Assembly: GCF_002236115.1 (NCBI RefSeq)
Contig: NZ_NIWT01000003.1
Span: 62,001-126,000 of the forward strand
Length of the DNA stretch: 64,000 bases
Reading direction: 5' to 3'
From: Pseudomonas jessenii
GTDB lineage: Bacteria > Pseudomonadota > Gammaproteobacteria > Pseudomonadales > Pseudomonadaceae
The translations under genes and the position numbers were made by a program. This document shows positions 1 through 9,100 of this stretch, in pieces. The notes beneath the pieces are model-generated. The model ran no database searches. It was given only the letters and a program-made list of their open reading frames with translations, and had not been told where the DNA came from. How positions within the stretch are numbered: position 1 is the stretch's first letter; the number at the start of each line of letters is the position of its first letter.

Positions 1-77
1 AACTCAAGGACAGCCTCGCGCACGACGTCCGCGGACATCCGGTTCACGCTATTCTTCAACTGTTCGACATTGACCAC
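1..77 (-). CDS. 5' end of an unidentified, probably SOS-controlled gene (partial)
   Basis: Only the first 25 codons are inside the window; the gene runs off the left edge. I chose a GTG start at 77 because an AGGG Shine-Dalgarno-like stretch lies about 7 bases upstream and the frame stays open to the edge. The peptide begins MVNVEQLKNSVNRMSADVVR, which I cannot assign to a family. The only other ATG nearby (84) is in a frame that closes at once. A perfect LexA box lies about 77 bases upstream of the start, so I infer damage-inducible expression. The product is unknown. Confidence 0.6.
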   Translation of the reverse strand, partial: MVNVEQLKNSVNRMSADVVREAVLE

Positions 78-153
78 GATTCATCCCTCTCACGCCCGGG
101 CTTGCCTGCTCACTCCCGAAAATCAGGAACGGCAAGACAGGCACTTCGAATAA

Positions 154-169
154 CTGTATACACATACAG
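154..169. promoter_or_regulatory. LexA (SOS) box
   Basis: The sequence CTGTATACACATACAG fits the gammaproteobacterial LexA consensus CTG-N10-CAG with a near-symmetrical AT-rich core, and the palindrome extends by a further A/T on each side. It lies 77 bases upstream of the leftward partial gene and about 320 bases from the start of the glutaredoxin-like gene, which is transcribed away from it. The leftward gene is the likely target. Confidence 0.85.
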
Positions 170-249
170 TATCCGATCAACACCGAATAAGCCAAGGGGA
201 TCAATCGTAAAGTTCGACAGGCGGGACACGCCACCAACGCAAAAACCGC

Positions 250-486
250 TCAACCCAGGAACGCCACCACCTGATCGGCACTGAAAGGCCAGCCCAGTTC
301 AGCACCGGTATCGACTCGCCGCAACACCGGAATTCGCAGGCTGTAGGCTGCGAACCATGTTTCATCGTCAGCGATATCCACCAGCTCCACCAGCAGGCCG
401 CGCTCGACGAATTCCATCAACATGGCTTCGGCTACTTCACAAAGATGGCATCCAAGGGTGCCGAACAGCTGACATTCGGGAAGCAT
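250..486 (-). CDS. Glutaredoxin-like (DUF836-type) protein
   Basis: A protein of 78 residues with a thioredoxin-fold start: a short beta strand and then CHLC at about residues 13-16, matching the redox-active CxxC of small glutaredoxin-like proteins. The cis-proline region RIPVLRR (about residues 51-57) is also present. It is about the length of the glutaredoxin family PF05768. It probably acts as a cytosolic thiol reductant, but no substrate is evident. It stands alone between the SOS-type gene and the ammonium transporter, both on the same strand, with about 100 bases to the latter. No strong ribosome binding site is visible, so the start is by length only. Confidence 0.75.
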   Translation of the reverse strand: MLPECQLFGTLGCHLCEVAEAMLMEFVERGLLVELVDIADDETWFAAYSLRIPVLRRVDTGAELGWPFSADQVVAFLG

Positions 487-591
487 GAGCGCTCAACCAG
501 AAAATGAAGTGATCATTCTAGGCCTGCCCCGAAAAACCGTCGAGCCATTGCGGCCCCTGCCATGATGCCGCCGACCATGAAAAGACCTGAG

Positions 592-1800
592 TCAGTCCTG
601 GCTCACGGCGCCGATCTTGTGGATCGACAGGTCCGCGCCGTAATACTCCTCTTCCTGACTCAGGCGCAATCCATGCAGCGCCTTGATCACGCCATACACT
701 GCAAACCCGCCGGCCAGTGCCACTGTGATGCCCAGCGCAGTGCCGATCAACTGGCTGATCAGGCTGACCCCGCCCAACCCGCCCAAAGCGGTCTGGCCGA
801 AGATGCCGCAGGCAATGCCGCCCCACACGCCGCACAAACCATGCAACGGCCACACACCCAACACATCGTCGATGTGCCATTTGCCTTGGGCCGCGGTAAA
901 GCACCAGACAAACAGCGCCCCCGCAACGGCACCGGTGACCAGCGCCCCCACAGGATGCATCAGGTCGGAACCGGCACAGATTGCCACGAGCCCCGCCAAC
1001 GGGCCGTTGTGCAGAAAGCCAGGGTCATTGCGCCCGACAATCAGCGCCGCCACCGTACCGCCAACCATGGCCATCAACGAATTCACCGCCACCAGTCCGC
1101 TGACACCTTGCAGGGTTTGCGCGCTCATGACGTTGAAGCCGAACCAGCCAACAATCAGGATCCACGAGCCCAGTGCCAGAAACGGGATGCTCGATGGCGC
1201 GAACGCGACCAGCCGACCGTCGCGATAGCGGCCATTACGCGGTCCGAGCAACAACACCGCCGCCAGTGCCAGCCAACCGCCCATGGCATGCACCACCACC
1301 GATCCTGCGAAGTCATGGAAACCGGCACCAAAGCGCTCCAGCAACCAGGCTTGCAGACCCAGGTTGCCGTTCCAGACAATGCCTTCGAAGAACGGATAGA
1401 TGAACGCGACGATCAACACGGTTGCACACAACTGGGGAACAAACCGGGCGCGCTCGGCGATGCCTCCGGAAATGATCGCCGGGATCGCCGCGGCAAAGGT
1501 CAGCAGGAAGAAAAACTTCACCAGGCCATAACCATGGTCGGCATTGAGCACCGCCGCTGGTTGCATGAACGTCACGCCATAGGAAATCCAATAGCCTATA
1601 AAGAAGTAGGCCAGTGTCGAAACGGCGAAGTCGCTGAGGATTTTCGACAACGCATTGACCTGGTTTTTCTGTCGCACGGTTCCGACTTCGAGAAAGGCGA
1701 AACCGGCGTGCATGGCCAGAACCATGACCGCACCGATCAGAATGAACAGCGTGTTGGAGCTATGGACCAAGGTGTCCACAGCGCTTTGCAGGTTTTCCAT
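592..1800 (-). CDS. amt: Ammonium transporter, Amt/MEP/Rh family
   Basis: An inner-membrane channel for ammonium/ammonia of 402 residues with about 11 membrane segments. Family signatures are clear: ISGGIAERARF, then DFAGSVVVHAMGG carrying the first pore histidine, and later DDVLGVWPLHGLCG carrying the second pore histidine. The start at 1800 (MENLQSAVDTLV) was chosen over a 22-residue upstream extension because it begins just before the first helix and has AAGG-type bases upstream. No glnK lies beside it, unlike the usual amtB-glnK pair. The C-terminal tail also departs from the usual AmtB tail, so control by a PII protein is uncertain. Confidence 0.93.
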   Translation of the reverse strand: MENLQSAVDTLVHSSNTLFILIGAVMVLAMHAGFAFLEVGTVRQKNQVNALSKILSDFAVSTLAYFFIGYWISYGVTFMQPAAVLNADHGYGLVKFFFLLTFAAAIPAIISGGIAERARFVPQLCATVLIVAFIYPFFEGIVWNGNLGLQAWLLERFGAGFHDFAGSVVVHAMGGWLALAAVLLLGPRNGRYRDGRLVAFAPSSIPFLALGSWILIVGWFGFNVMSAQTLQGVSGLVAVNSLMAMVGGTVAALIVGRNDPGFLHNGPLAGLVAICAGSDLMHPVGALVTGAVAGALFVWCFTAAQGKWHIDDVLGVWPLHGLCGVWGGIACGIFGQTALGGLGGVSLISQLIGTALGITVALAGGFAVYGVIKALHGLRLSQEEEYYGADLSIHKIGAVSQD

Positions 1801-2128
1801 GGGATGGGCAGACCTTATGGCAGAAAAAAGCACCAAAGCAGTTCGCGATGACTGGCCATGCACCAAGTTGCAGCCTCAAGACATCAGCGCACTGATCTCG
1901 TTGAACCACTTTGGCGCACGGACGCCGTCCAGGAAAAACGCGCCCCGGACGTTTACGCGAGTTTTTGATTGTTGGTCCTACGGTTTTACTGAAATCATGC
2001 CCGGCAATAGCGCAATGGTGCGGACCGGCGCACCACGACTCAGCAAAAGTTGTACCAGTCATTTGTACTGAACCTTCGCCGAAGGCTCATACTCGAACGC
2101 ATCAGAAAGCCACTTAAGGAGATCCACC
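1801..2128. other. Intergenic region between amt and the yqjD-like operon
   Basis: This 328-base divergent region holds the promoters of the leftward transporter and the rightward DUF883 operon. A short perfect palindrome CCTTCG-C-CGAAGG lies at 2073-2085, about 45 bases before the rightward start. A loose ECF-like match (GAACCT, 17 bases, TCGAA) overlaps it, too weak to call. I see no gene here. Confidence 0.4.
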
Positions 2129-2443
2129 ATGGCCCGCCCCCAGGCAAAGACTGCTCAAGAAATCCTGATGAACGACTTTCAGACACTGGTCAGTGACACC
2201 GAACGCTTGCTGGAGCACACCGCGACCCTGGCCGGCGATCAGGCCGACGAGTTGCGCGAGCAGATCCACGAAAGTCTCTTGCGTGCCCGTGAAACCCTGA
2301 AGCTGACCGAAGACTCCCTGCGCGAACGCGGCAAGGCTGCTGTCACCGCCACGGAAGACTATGTCCAGGCCAACCCTTGGCAATCCGTCGGGATCGCGGC
2401 CGGCGTGGGTTTCCTGATCGGCCTGCTGGCCAGCCGGCGCTGA
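2129..2443 (+). CDS. DUF883 family protein (ElaB/YqjD-like ribosome anchor)
   Basis: A protein of 104 residues with a long amphipathic helical region (about 10-80, heptad-like) and a C-terminal membrane segment PWQSVGIAAGVGFLIGLLASRR. This is the layout of E. coli YqjD and ElaB, tail-anchored inner-membrane proteins that bind stationary-phase ribosomes. A good ribosome binding site (AAGGAG) lies 8-9 bases before the ATG. It is the first of three tightly packed genes matching the E. coli yqjD-yqjE-yqjK order. The ribosome-anchoring role is known for the E. coli homologues and inferred here. Confidence 0.88.
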   Translation: MARPQAKTAQEILMNDFQTLVSDTERLLEHTATLAGDQADELREQIHESLLRARETLKLTEDSLRERGKAAVTATEDYVQANPWQSVGIAAGVGFLIGLLASRR

Positions 2444-2444
2444 T

Positions 2445-2834
2445 ATGTCGATCGGCGAATCCGGCCCGTCCGTGACGGGAACAAGCTCCTCATCGCGGCG
2501 CCTGGGTGCTGCCTTCCTTGGGTTGCTGCACAGCCATGTCGAGCTGTTCGGCATCGAACTGCAGGAACAAAAAGCCCGCACCGTCAGCCTCTTGCTGTTT
2601 GCGGGCCTGGCGCTGGTGTTTGCGTTGCTGCTGTTGGTGGGGCTGTCGACGCTGGTGCTTATCGTGTTCTGGGACACGTATCGCCTGACCGCCATCATCG
2701 GGCTCTGTGTGTTCTACTCCCTCGCCGCCATATTCTGTGGAATGCGCTTGAGAGCGGCGATTTTCGATGAGTCCTCGCCCTTCCATGGCACCCTGGAAGA
2801 GCTGGCCAACGATCGGGAGCGCCTGCTGCCATGA
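2445..2834 (+). CDS. Phage-holin-like membrane protein (YqjE family)
   Basis: A protein of 129 residues with two strong hydrophobic segments at about residues 45-70 and 75-100 (LLLFAGLALVFALLLLVGLS and TAIIGLCVFYSLAAIF). It matches the YqjE/putative holin superfamily PF07332, which despite the name is a chromosomal envelope protein. It starts one base after the stop of the DUF883 gene and overlaps the next gene by four bases, so the three are very likely cotranscribed. Its molecular role is not known. Confidence 0.85.
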   Translation: MSIGESGPSVTGTSSSSRRLGAAFLGLLHSHVELFGIELQEQKARTVSLLLFAGLALVFALLLLVGLSTLVLIVFWDTYRLTAIIGLCVFYSLAAIFCGMRLRAAIFDESSPFHGTLEELANDRERLLP

Positions 2835-3175
2835 ACCTGCCTGAATTGCCACAAAACAGCTCACGCACGGAAATGCGCAAGGCCCTGATCCGCCTGCGCA
2901 TGGAAATGCACCGCCAGGAAATCCGCCACGAATCCTCGCAACTGCTGCAGCCCTTGCAACGGGTGCGCGGGATGACGCAAAACCTGCAGGACGGCTTCTG
3001 CATCAAGCACGCTCCACTCTGGGGCGTGGCCGCCGTCACCTTGCTGGGCTTTCTGACCGGCAAGGGTGCGAAAAACGGGGGTGGCCTCAGCAGTCTGACC
3101 CGGCTGATCCGCCTCGGCACCACACTGGGACCGCTGATCAAACTGATCATGCAGGGCTCTTCGCGCAAAGACTGA
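2831..3175 (+). CDS. YqjK-like hypothetical protein
   Basis: A protein of 114 residues starting inside the stop codon of the previous gene (ATGA overlap), the third gene of the yqjD/yqjE/yqjK-like operon. The N-terminal half is charged and helical (RTEMRKALIRLRMEMHRQEI). A hydrophobic stretch follows at about residues 57-75 and a second weak one near 95-110. I place it with the YqjK-like proteins by position and layout rather than by a clear motif. The function is unknown, probably in envelope or stationary-phase physiology with its two neighbours. Confidence 0.7.
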   Translation: MNLPELPQNSSRTEMRKALIRLRMEMHRQEIRHESSQLLQPLQRVRGMTQNLQDGFCIKHAPLWGVAAVTLLGFLTGKGAKNGGGLSSLTRLIRLGTTLGPLIKLIMQGSSRKD

Positions 3176-3391
3176 TCAGTTTCTTTCTGGCTGCATGCTT
3201 GCAAAGTCGACGGGATGCGCTCCTCTATCGAGGGGTGCAATCCTGTGCGCCTACCCGGTCAACAGGCACCCTCCAGAAAATGATCTTGCAAGGAGGCCTC
3301 GATATCAACGCCGCCGGGTTGTAGTTCCGCTTGCAGGTCATGGCGCGAAACGGGAAGCTAGGCCATCAGACACCTGACGGAGTGACCCGCC

Positions 3392-4720
3392 TTGGATTGG
3401 CATACCCTGCTTACCCGCGAACGCCTCGGAAAACCTTTGCACAGCCCGGAAGAACTCGGCCGCAGCCCTTTTCACAAAGACCACGACCGCATCATTTTCT
3501 CGGGAGCTTTCCGCCGTCTCGGGCGCAAGACCCAGGTCCATCCGGTGTCCAGCAACGACCACATTCATACGCGCCTGACCCACTCGCTGGAAGTCAGTTG
3601 TGTGGGTCGCTCACTGGGCATGCGCGTCGGCGAAACCATCCGCAGGACCCTGCCCGAATGGTGCGAACCCAGCGACCTGGGGATGGTGGTGCAATCGGCC
3701 TGCCTGGCACACGACATCGGCAACCCGCCGTTCGGCCATTCCGGCGAAGACGCGATCCGCCATTGGTTCCAGCAAGCCGCCGGCCGTGGCTGGCTGGATG
3801 CAATGAGTGAAGCCGAGCGCAATGACTTCCTGAATTTCGAAGGCAATGCCCAAGGCTTTCGGGTACTCACCCAACTTGAGTATCACCAGTTCGACGGCGG
3901 CACCCGCCTGACCTATGCAACGCTGGGCACGTACCTGAAGTATCCATGGACGGCCAGGCACGCCGACTCGCTGGGCTACAAGAAACACAAGTTCGGCTGT
4001 TATCAGAGCGAGCTGCCACTGCTGGAACAGATCGCCCAAAAACTCGGCCTGCCACAACTGGAGGAGCAACGCTGGGCGCGGCACCCGCTGGTGTACCTGA
4101 TGGAGGCCGCCGACGACATCTGCTATGCGCTGATCGACCTGGAAGACGGCCTGGAAATGGAGTTGCTGGAATACGCCGAAGTCGAATCCCTGCTGTTGGG
4201 CCTGGTGGGCGATGACTTACCGGAGACCTATCGCCAGCTCGGTCCCGACGATTCGCGCCGACGCAAACTGGCTATCCTGCGCGGTAAAGCCATCGAGCAC
4301 TTGACCAATGCCGCGGCCCGCGCCTTCGTCGAGCAACAGGATGCGCTGCTGGCCGGTACACTGCCCGGCGATCTGGTGGAACACATGCACGGTCCCGCCA
4401 AGCGTTGCGTGCTCAATGCCAAGGACATGGCCCGCAAGAAAATCTTCCAGGACAAACGCAAGACCCTGCATGAGATCGGCGCCTACACCACGCTGGAAAT
4501 CCTGCTCAACGCCTTTTGCGGTGCCGCGCTGGAACAGCACAATGGGCGTACACCGTCGTTCAAGAGCCGCCGCATCCTTGACCTGCTGGGCAACAATGCA
4601 CCCGATCCTCACGGCCCGTTGCACACTTCGTTTTTGCGCATGATTGATTTCATCGCCGGCATGACCGACAGCTATGCCAGTGACATGGCCTTGGAAATGA
4701 CCGGCCGCGCCAGCCACTGA
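3392..4720 (+). CDS. dgt: Deoxyguanosinetriphosphate triphosphohydrolase (dGTPase-like)
   Basis: A cytosolic HD-superfamily enzyme that hydrolyses dGTP or other dNTPs to nucleoside and triphosphate. Seen in the 442 residues: the N-terminal signature [25 protein letters not shown], then THSLEVS (metal-binding His), [15 protein letters not shown] (HD pair) and a later [19 protein letters not shown] (metal-binding Asp). The start is a TTG at 3392 with GGAG about nine bases upstream; no in-frame ATG lies near, and the next residues match the family start. The length is that of the proteobacterial dGTPase type 2 clade. It stands alone and is followed by a hairpin. Confidence 0.93.
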   Translation: MDWHTLLTRERLGKPLHSPEELGRSPFHKDHDRIIFSGAFRRLGRKTQVHPVSSNDHIHTRLTHSLEVSCVGRSLGMRVGETIRRTLPEWCEPSDLGMVVQSACLAHDIGNPPFGHSGEDAIRHWFQQAAGRGWLDAMSEAERNDFLNFEGNAQGFRVLTQLEYHQFDGGTRLTYATLGTYLKYPWTARHADSLGYKKHKFGCYQSELPLLEQIAQKLGLPQLEEQRWARHPLVYLMEAADDICYALIDLEDGLEMELLEYAEVESLLLGLVGDDLPETYRQLGPDDSRRRKLAILRGKAIEHLTNAAARAFVEQQDALLAGTLPGDLVEHMHGPAKRCVLNAKDMARKKIFQDKRKTLHEIGAYTTLEILLNAFCGAALEQHNGRTPSFKSRRILDLLGNNAPDPHGPLHTSFLRMIDFIAGMTDSYASDMALEMTGRASH

Positions 4721-4733
4721 GGTGTATCGATTG

Positions 4734-4764
4734 ATCAGCCATTACGGCATTCGTTATGGCTGAT
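4734..4764 (+). terminator. Hairpin after dgt, possible terminator
   Basis: ATCAGCCATTACG at 4734-4746 pairs with CGTTATGGCTGAT at 4752-4764 through a 5-base loop with one mismatch. It lies 14 bases after the dgt stop. No U-tract follows, so it may be an RNA-stabilising or factor-assisted terminator rather than an intrinsic one. Confidence 0.5.
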
Positions 4765-4898
4765 ACCCCCTTCAGCATCCAACTGCACTCAAGTTTCGTC
4801 GAATTGCCCTACAGCACATGTCGAGCAAACTGATCGCTTGCCCGGTACTCTCGCGAAACAATCGCCCTCCCTTCCGTTCGACAGATGAAGTGCGCGCC

Positions 4899-5291
4899 AT
4901 GGCCGAAGACGATCTACGCATCCTCGTGGTGGAAGACCATCCCTTCCAACTGATAGCCACTCAATGCCTGCTGGAAAGTTATGGCTTCACCCGGCTGACG
5001 ACAACCGACAGCGCCAAAGGCGCCCTGCTGCAACTGCTCGGGGCCGACCAACCGTTCGACATCCTTTTATGCGATCAATGCCTGCCCGACCTGACGGGAC
5101 TCGATCTGGTCCGGTTCGCCAGCCAGCGAGGGTTGATCAGGCAGGCGATCATTCTCAGTAGCCTGACGACATCTGAACTGGATGAGCTTGAAAAAACGGC
5201 CTCTGAACAGAGGCTGCCATTATTGGGTTTTTTGATAAAACCACTGAAACAATCTGAATTTAGAGACTTGTTGACATCAGCACTACTATAG
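4899..5291 (+). CDS. Stand-alone response-regulator receiver protein
   Basis: A single REC domain of 130 residues. The acidic pocket is at E12/D13, the phosphoacceptor at D59 (LLCDQCLPDLTG) and the conserved Lys in LIKPLKQ near the C terminus. The start at 4899 (MAEDDLRILVVEDH) gives normal receiver length; an in-frame ATG at 4818 would add 27 unrelated residues. No output domain follows. The style (ILSSL...LGFLIKPL) recalls the receiver half of RocR, a REC-EAL protein encoded beside the RocS/RocA pair in P. aeruginosa, but here the EAL part is absent. It is probably a phosphate sink or partner for the unorthodox kinase downstream. Confidence 0.85.
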   Translation: MAEDDLRILVVEDHPFQLIATQCLLESYGFTRLTTTDSAKGALLQLLGADQPFDILLCDQCLPDLTGLDLVRFASQRGLIRQAIILSSLTTSELDELEKTASEQRLPLLGFLIKPLKQSEFRDLLTSALL

Positions 5292-5536
5292 AAAAAAACA
5301 TATAAAAACTGACAAACATACATTGAAAAGCTTACAAACAACTTCCATTTAAAGCACACCCGCATGTTGGACTTCTTTCAGCCTTCCTAATAAGAAACCT
5401 AGTTAATACGTAGTCCCATTCTTTTTCATCTGTAGGATTTTTCCTATATTGCTGCTACAGACTGGTCAGTTCATGCGTCCCTTCAAGTATCTGAGCTATG
5501 GTGCGCGCTTTATTTGAGCTCGCATGGGACTTGATT
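5292..5536. other. A+T-rich intergenic region upstream of the NarL-type regulator
   Basis: These 245 bases are clearly more A+T-rich than the surrounding genes and separate the receiver protein from the regulator/kinase pair. No open frame, clear hairpin terminator or remnant of an EAL domain is visible. It probably carries the promoter of the regulator-kinase operon. Confidence 0.4.
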
Positions 5537-6163
5537 ATGAACTCCGTTTTTATTGTCGACGATCACCCGGTTATCCGCCTTGCCGTTCGAATGTTACTGG
5601 AACATGAAGGTTACAAAGTCGTCGGCGAAACTGACAATGGGGTCGATGCCATGCAGATGGTTCGCGAATGCATGCCGGACCTGGTCATTCTCGACATCAG
5701 CATTCCAAAACTGGATGGCCTGGAAGTGCTATCCCGATTCAATGCAATGAGCACCCCCCTTAAAACCCTGGTACTGACAGCACAATGCCCGACACTTTTC
5801 GGTATTCGTTGCATGCAATCGGGTGCATCGGGCTATGTCTGCAAACAAGAGGACATCAGTGAACTGGTCAGCGCCATAAAAGCGGTATTTGCAGGTTACA
5901 ACTATTTTCCGAGCGAGGCTTTGAACCCCATCCGCGGAGATGAAACACGCTGCATGGAACTGGAACTGTTCAAATCCGTAAACGACCGGGAACTGATGGT
6001 CTTGCAACTTTTTGCCCAAGGCCGCACAAACAAGGAAATCGCCAAGGGCATGTTTCTGAGTAACAAGACCGTGAGCACCTACAAAAAGCGCCTCATGCAG
6101 AAACTCAAAGCCAAATCCCTGGTTGAACTGATCGAGATGGCAAAACGTAACGCACTCGTGTGA
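5537..6163 (+). CDS. NarL/FixJ-type response regulator (RocA/BvgA/EvgA-like)
   Basis: A DNA-binding response regulator of 208 residues. The receiver domain has D8/D9 and phosphoacceptor D53 (DLVILDIS). The C-terminal LuxR-type helix-turn-helix reads NDRELMVLQLFAQGRTNKEIAKGMFLSNKTVSTYKKRLMQKL. The start MNSVFIVDDHP at 5537 fits the family; the open frame extends 13 codons further upstream without support. It overlaps the kinase gene downstream by four bases (counting its GTG start), so the two form one operon and almost certainly one phosphorelay. It resembles P. aeruginosa RocA1, which controls fimbrial cup genes; the targets here are not visible. Confidence 0.9.
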   Translation: MNSVFIVDDHPVIRLAVRMLLEHEGYKVVGETDNGVDAMQMVRECMPDLVILDISIPKLDGLEVLSRFNAMSTPLKTLVLTAQCPTLFGIRCMQSGASGYVCKQEDISELVSAIKAVFAGYNYFPSEALNPIRGDETRCMELELFKSVNDRELMVLQLFAQGRTNKEIAKGMFLSNKTVSTYKKRLMQKLKAKSLVELIEMAKRNALV

Positions 6164-9100
6164 GAACCTGGATGCCCAGACGTTTGAAGGTCTATCTGAT
6201 TCAATTGACCGCAGGTCTATGCGTGAGCACCTCGTTGTTCGGAGCACCGGGCAATGAAAACTACACGCTGCTCAGCCGCTCGAAGGTCGGAGCGCTGGAG
6301 GTTCGGCTGGATGAATCCCAGCGACAATGGATCAAACAAAAAAACCAACTGACGCTCGGTACGTCGGCCCCGGACTATCCCCCATTCGACCTGACCACCA
6401 GTGGTCAGGACTATGAAGGTTTTACCGCCGATTACGCCGGTCTCCTGGAAAAAGTAACCGGTCTGCCCGTCACGGTTCAGCGTTTCGATTCCCGAGGGGC
6501 CGCGATCACTGCGCTGGAAAATGGCGAAGTCGATCTGCTCGGCACCGCCAATGGATTCGAAGCTGGCAACGCCGACATTGCACTGTCCATACCCTATGCC
6601 GTCGACCAACCCGTATTGGTCACCCGCGAAGGGGAAACACGATCCCTCACCGATGGCCTGGCCGGATTGCGCCTGAGCATGGTGTATCACTACTTGCCGC
6701 TGGCGGAAGTCAAGGCGTTGTATCCGAAGGCGATCATCACGTCTTATCCGTCCTACCAGAATGCGATCAATGCCGTTGCTTTCGATCAGGCGGACGTGTT
6801 TCTCGGTGACACCATTTCAACTCACTACATGATCAACAAGGGGTATCTGAACAACATCCGCATGGCCAACTTCGGCAAACATGAAGCCTTTGGTTTCAGC
6901 TTCGCCGTCAACCGGAACAACCCTGAACTGCTCGGCATCATCAACGCGATGATCACGGCCATCCCCTCCAGTGAACGAGAAAACATCGCCAAACGCTGGA
7001 GCGCCGGTAGTGACATTCTGCTGACCGATCAAAAGCTGCAACTCACTGACCGCGAAGAACGCTGGCTGAGCCACCACCCGATTGTGCGCGTCGTCGTCAA
7101 CGAAGCCTTTGCGCCACTGACATTTTTCGATAGCAATGGCAATTTTCGCGGGGTCACCGCAGATTTGCTTGAGCTTATCAGGCTGCGTACCGGCTTGCGC
7201 TTCGATATCCGGAGCAGTCGAAGCGATGACGAGATGATCAAACAGATCAAGGACAACAAGGTAGATGTGATCGCCGCGTTGCTCCCCAGTGCCGAACGTC
7301 AAACCCAGCTGAACTTTACCCGCCCCTTTCTGGAAAATTCCTACGTCCTGCTGACCCGCAAGGCCGCCGACAGCTCGACCAACCTCGCGCAGCTACAGGA
7401 CAAGCGCCTGGCCATTGCCCGCGGCAATCCAATCATCGATTACCTGCGCAGAGAGTTTCCCCGAATCAATTTGATCGAAACCCCGGACACCTTCAGCGCC
7501 GTGGAGTTGCTCGCCGAAGGCCAGGCAGAGGGCGCGGTGAACTCACTGGTCATTGCCAATTACTTTATTTCCTCGCGGCTGTTCGAGCACACATTGCAAA
7601 TCAGCACCACCATCGGCACCGAGCAGGCAGCGTTTTCCCTTGCCACCGCTCGGGGCGCCAAAGAGCTGAACGCCATTCTCGACAAGGCATTGCTGAGCAT
7701 CTCGCCGGAAGAACTGGGCATCATCAACAGTCGCTGGCGCGGCTATTCGGCGTCCTCGCAAAGCACCTGGCGCAACTATCAAAGACTGTTCTACCAAATC
7801 GTCATCGGTGCCGGCGTGCTATTGCTGATTTCCATTGCGTGGAACGACTACATGCGACGCCAGATCAAGCAGCGCAAGGCCGCCGAGCGTGCACTGAACG
7901 ACCAGTTCGAGTTCATGCGATCGCTGGTCAATGGCACGCCCCATCCGATCTACGTACGTGATCGCCAGGGGCTGCTGCAAAGTTGCAACGACAGTTACCT
8001 GCAAGCGTTCTGCGCCCGGCGTGAAGATGTCATTGGCAAAAGCGTCATGCAGGGATCGATGAGCAATGTGTTCGAAGCCCGGGAGTACCAGGCCGACTAC
8101 CAGCGCGTGGTGGCCGAGGGCAGACCGTTGATCGTCGATCGCGAGCTGCACATTGGTGGCCGGCGGCTGACGATCTATCACTGGATTCTTCCCTATCGGG
8201 ATTCCAGCGCAAAAGTGCAAGGCATTATCGGTGGCTGGATCGACATCAGCGAACGGCGGCAACTGCTCGACGATCTGCGTTGCGCGAAAGAACGCGCCGA
8301 TAACGCCAACCGGGCCAAAAGCACGTTTCTGGCCACGATGAGCCATGAGATCCGCACGCCGATGAATGCAATCATCGGCATGCTTGAACTGACACTCAAG
8401 CGTCTTGATCATCAGCACCCGGAGCGTTCGGCCATCGATGTCGCGTACAACTCGGCGAAAGGGTTGCTGGAATTGATCGGCGACATTCTCGACATCGCCA
8501 GAATCGAATCAGGACGCTTGAGCCTGACTCCGGAGCGGGTTGACCTTGGTGAACTTGTGACCTCGGTCGTGCGGATTTTCGAAGGTCTGGCCCGACAGAA
8601 GGAACTCGAGCTGCTGCTGGAGTTTTCATCGGCGAACCCGACCTTCGATGTGTTGCTGGACCCATTGCGCTTCAAACAGGTGCTGTCCAACCTGATCAGC
8701 AATGCCATCAAGTTTACCGAGCAAGGCCAGGTCCGGGTCATTGTCGACCTGCACCCGGCAACGCAACCTGAGCATGTGCAGATGCGGGTGCAGGTTCACG
8801 ACAGTGGTATCGGGATCAGCGAACAGGATCAACAACGCCTGTTCGAACCCTTCGCTCAGGCCGACCACGCCATGCAATCGGCCAGGGGAGGCGCAGGGCT
8901 GGGGCTGGTGATCAGCCGCAATCTCTGCGAGATGATGGGCGGCAGCCTGCAATTGCGCAGCGAGCCGGGCATCGGTACCCAAGTGGAGGTGTTGCTGCAG
9001 CTGGAAACGTTGCCGCTGCAACAGTCGGCCCGTGCGGTCGAAACCCAAGTCGTCGTCGCCACAACCCCATTGAATGTTCTGGTAGTCGACGATCACTCGG

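Noticed and set aside
562..1851. A 429-codon open frame on the plus strand across the ammonium transporter
   Set aside because: It is the mirror of the real gene; its product is rich in His, Gln, Arg and Pro without any fold, while the minus strand gives a full Amt protein with pore histidines.
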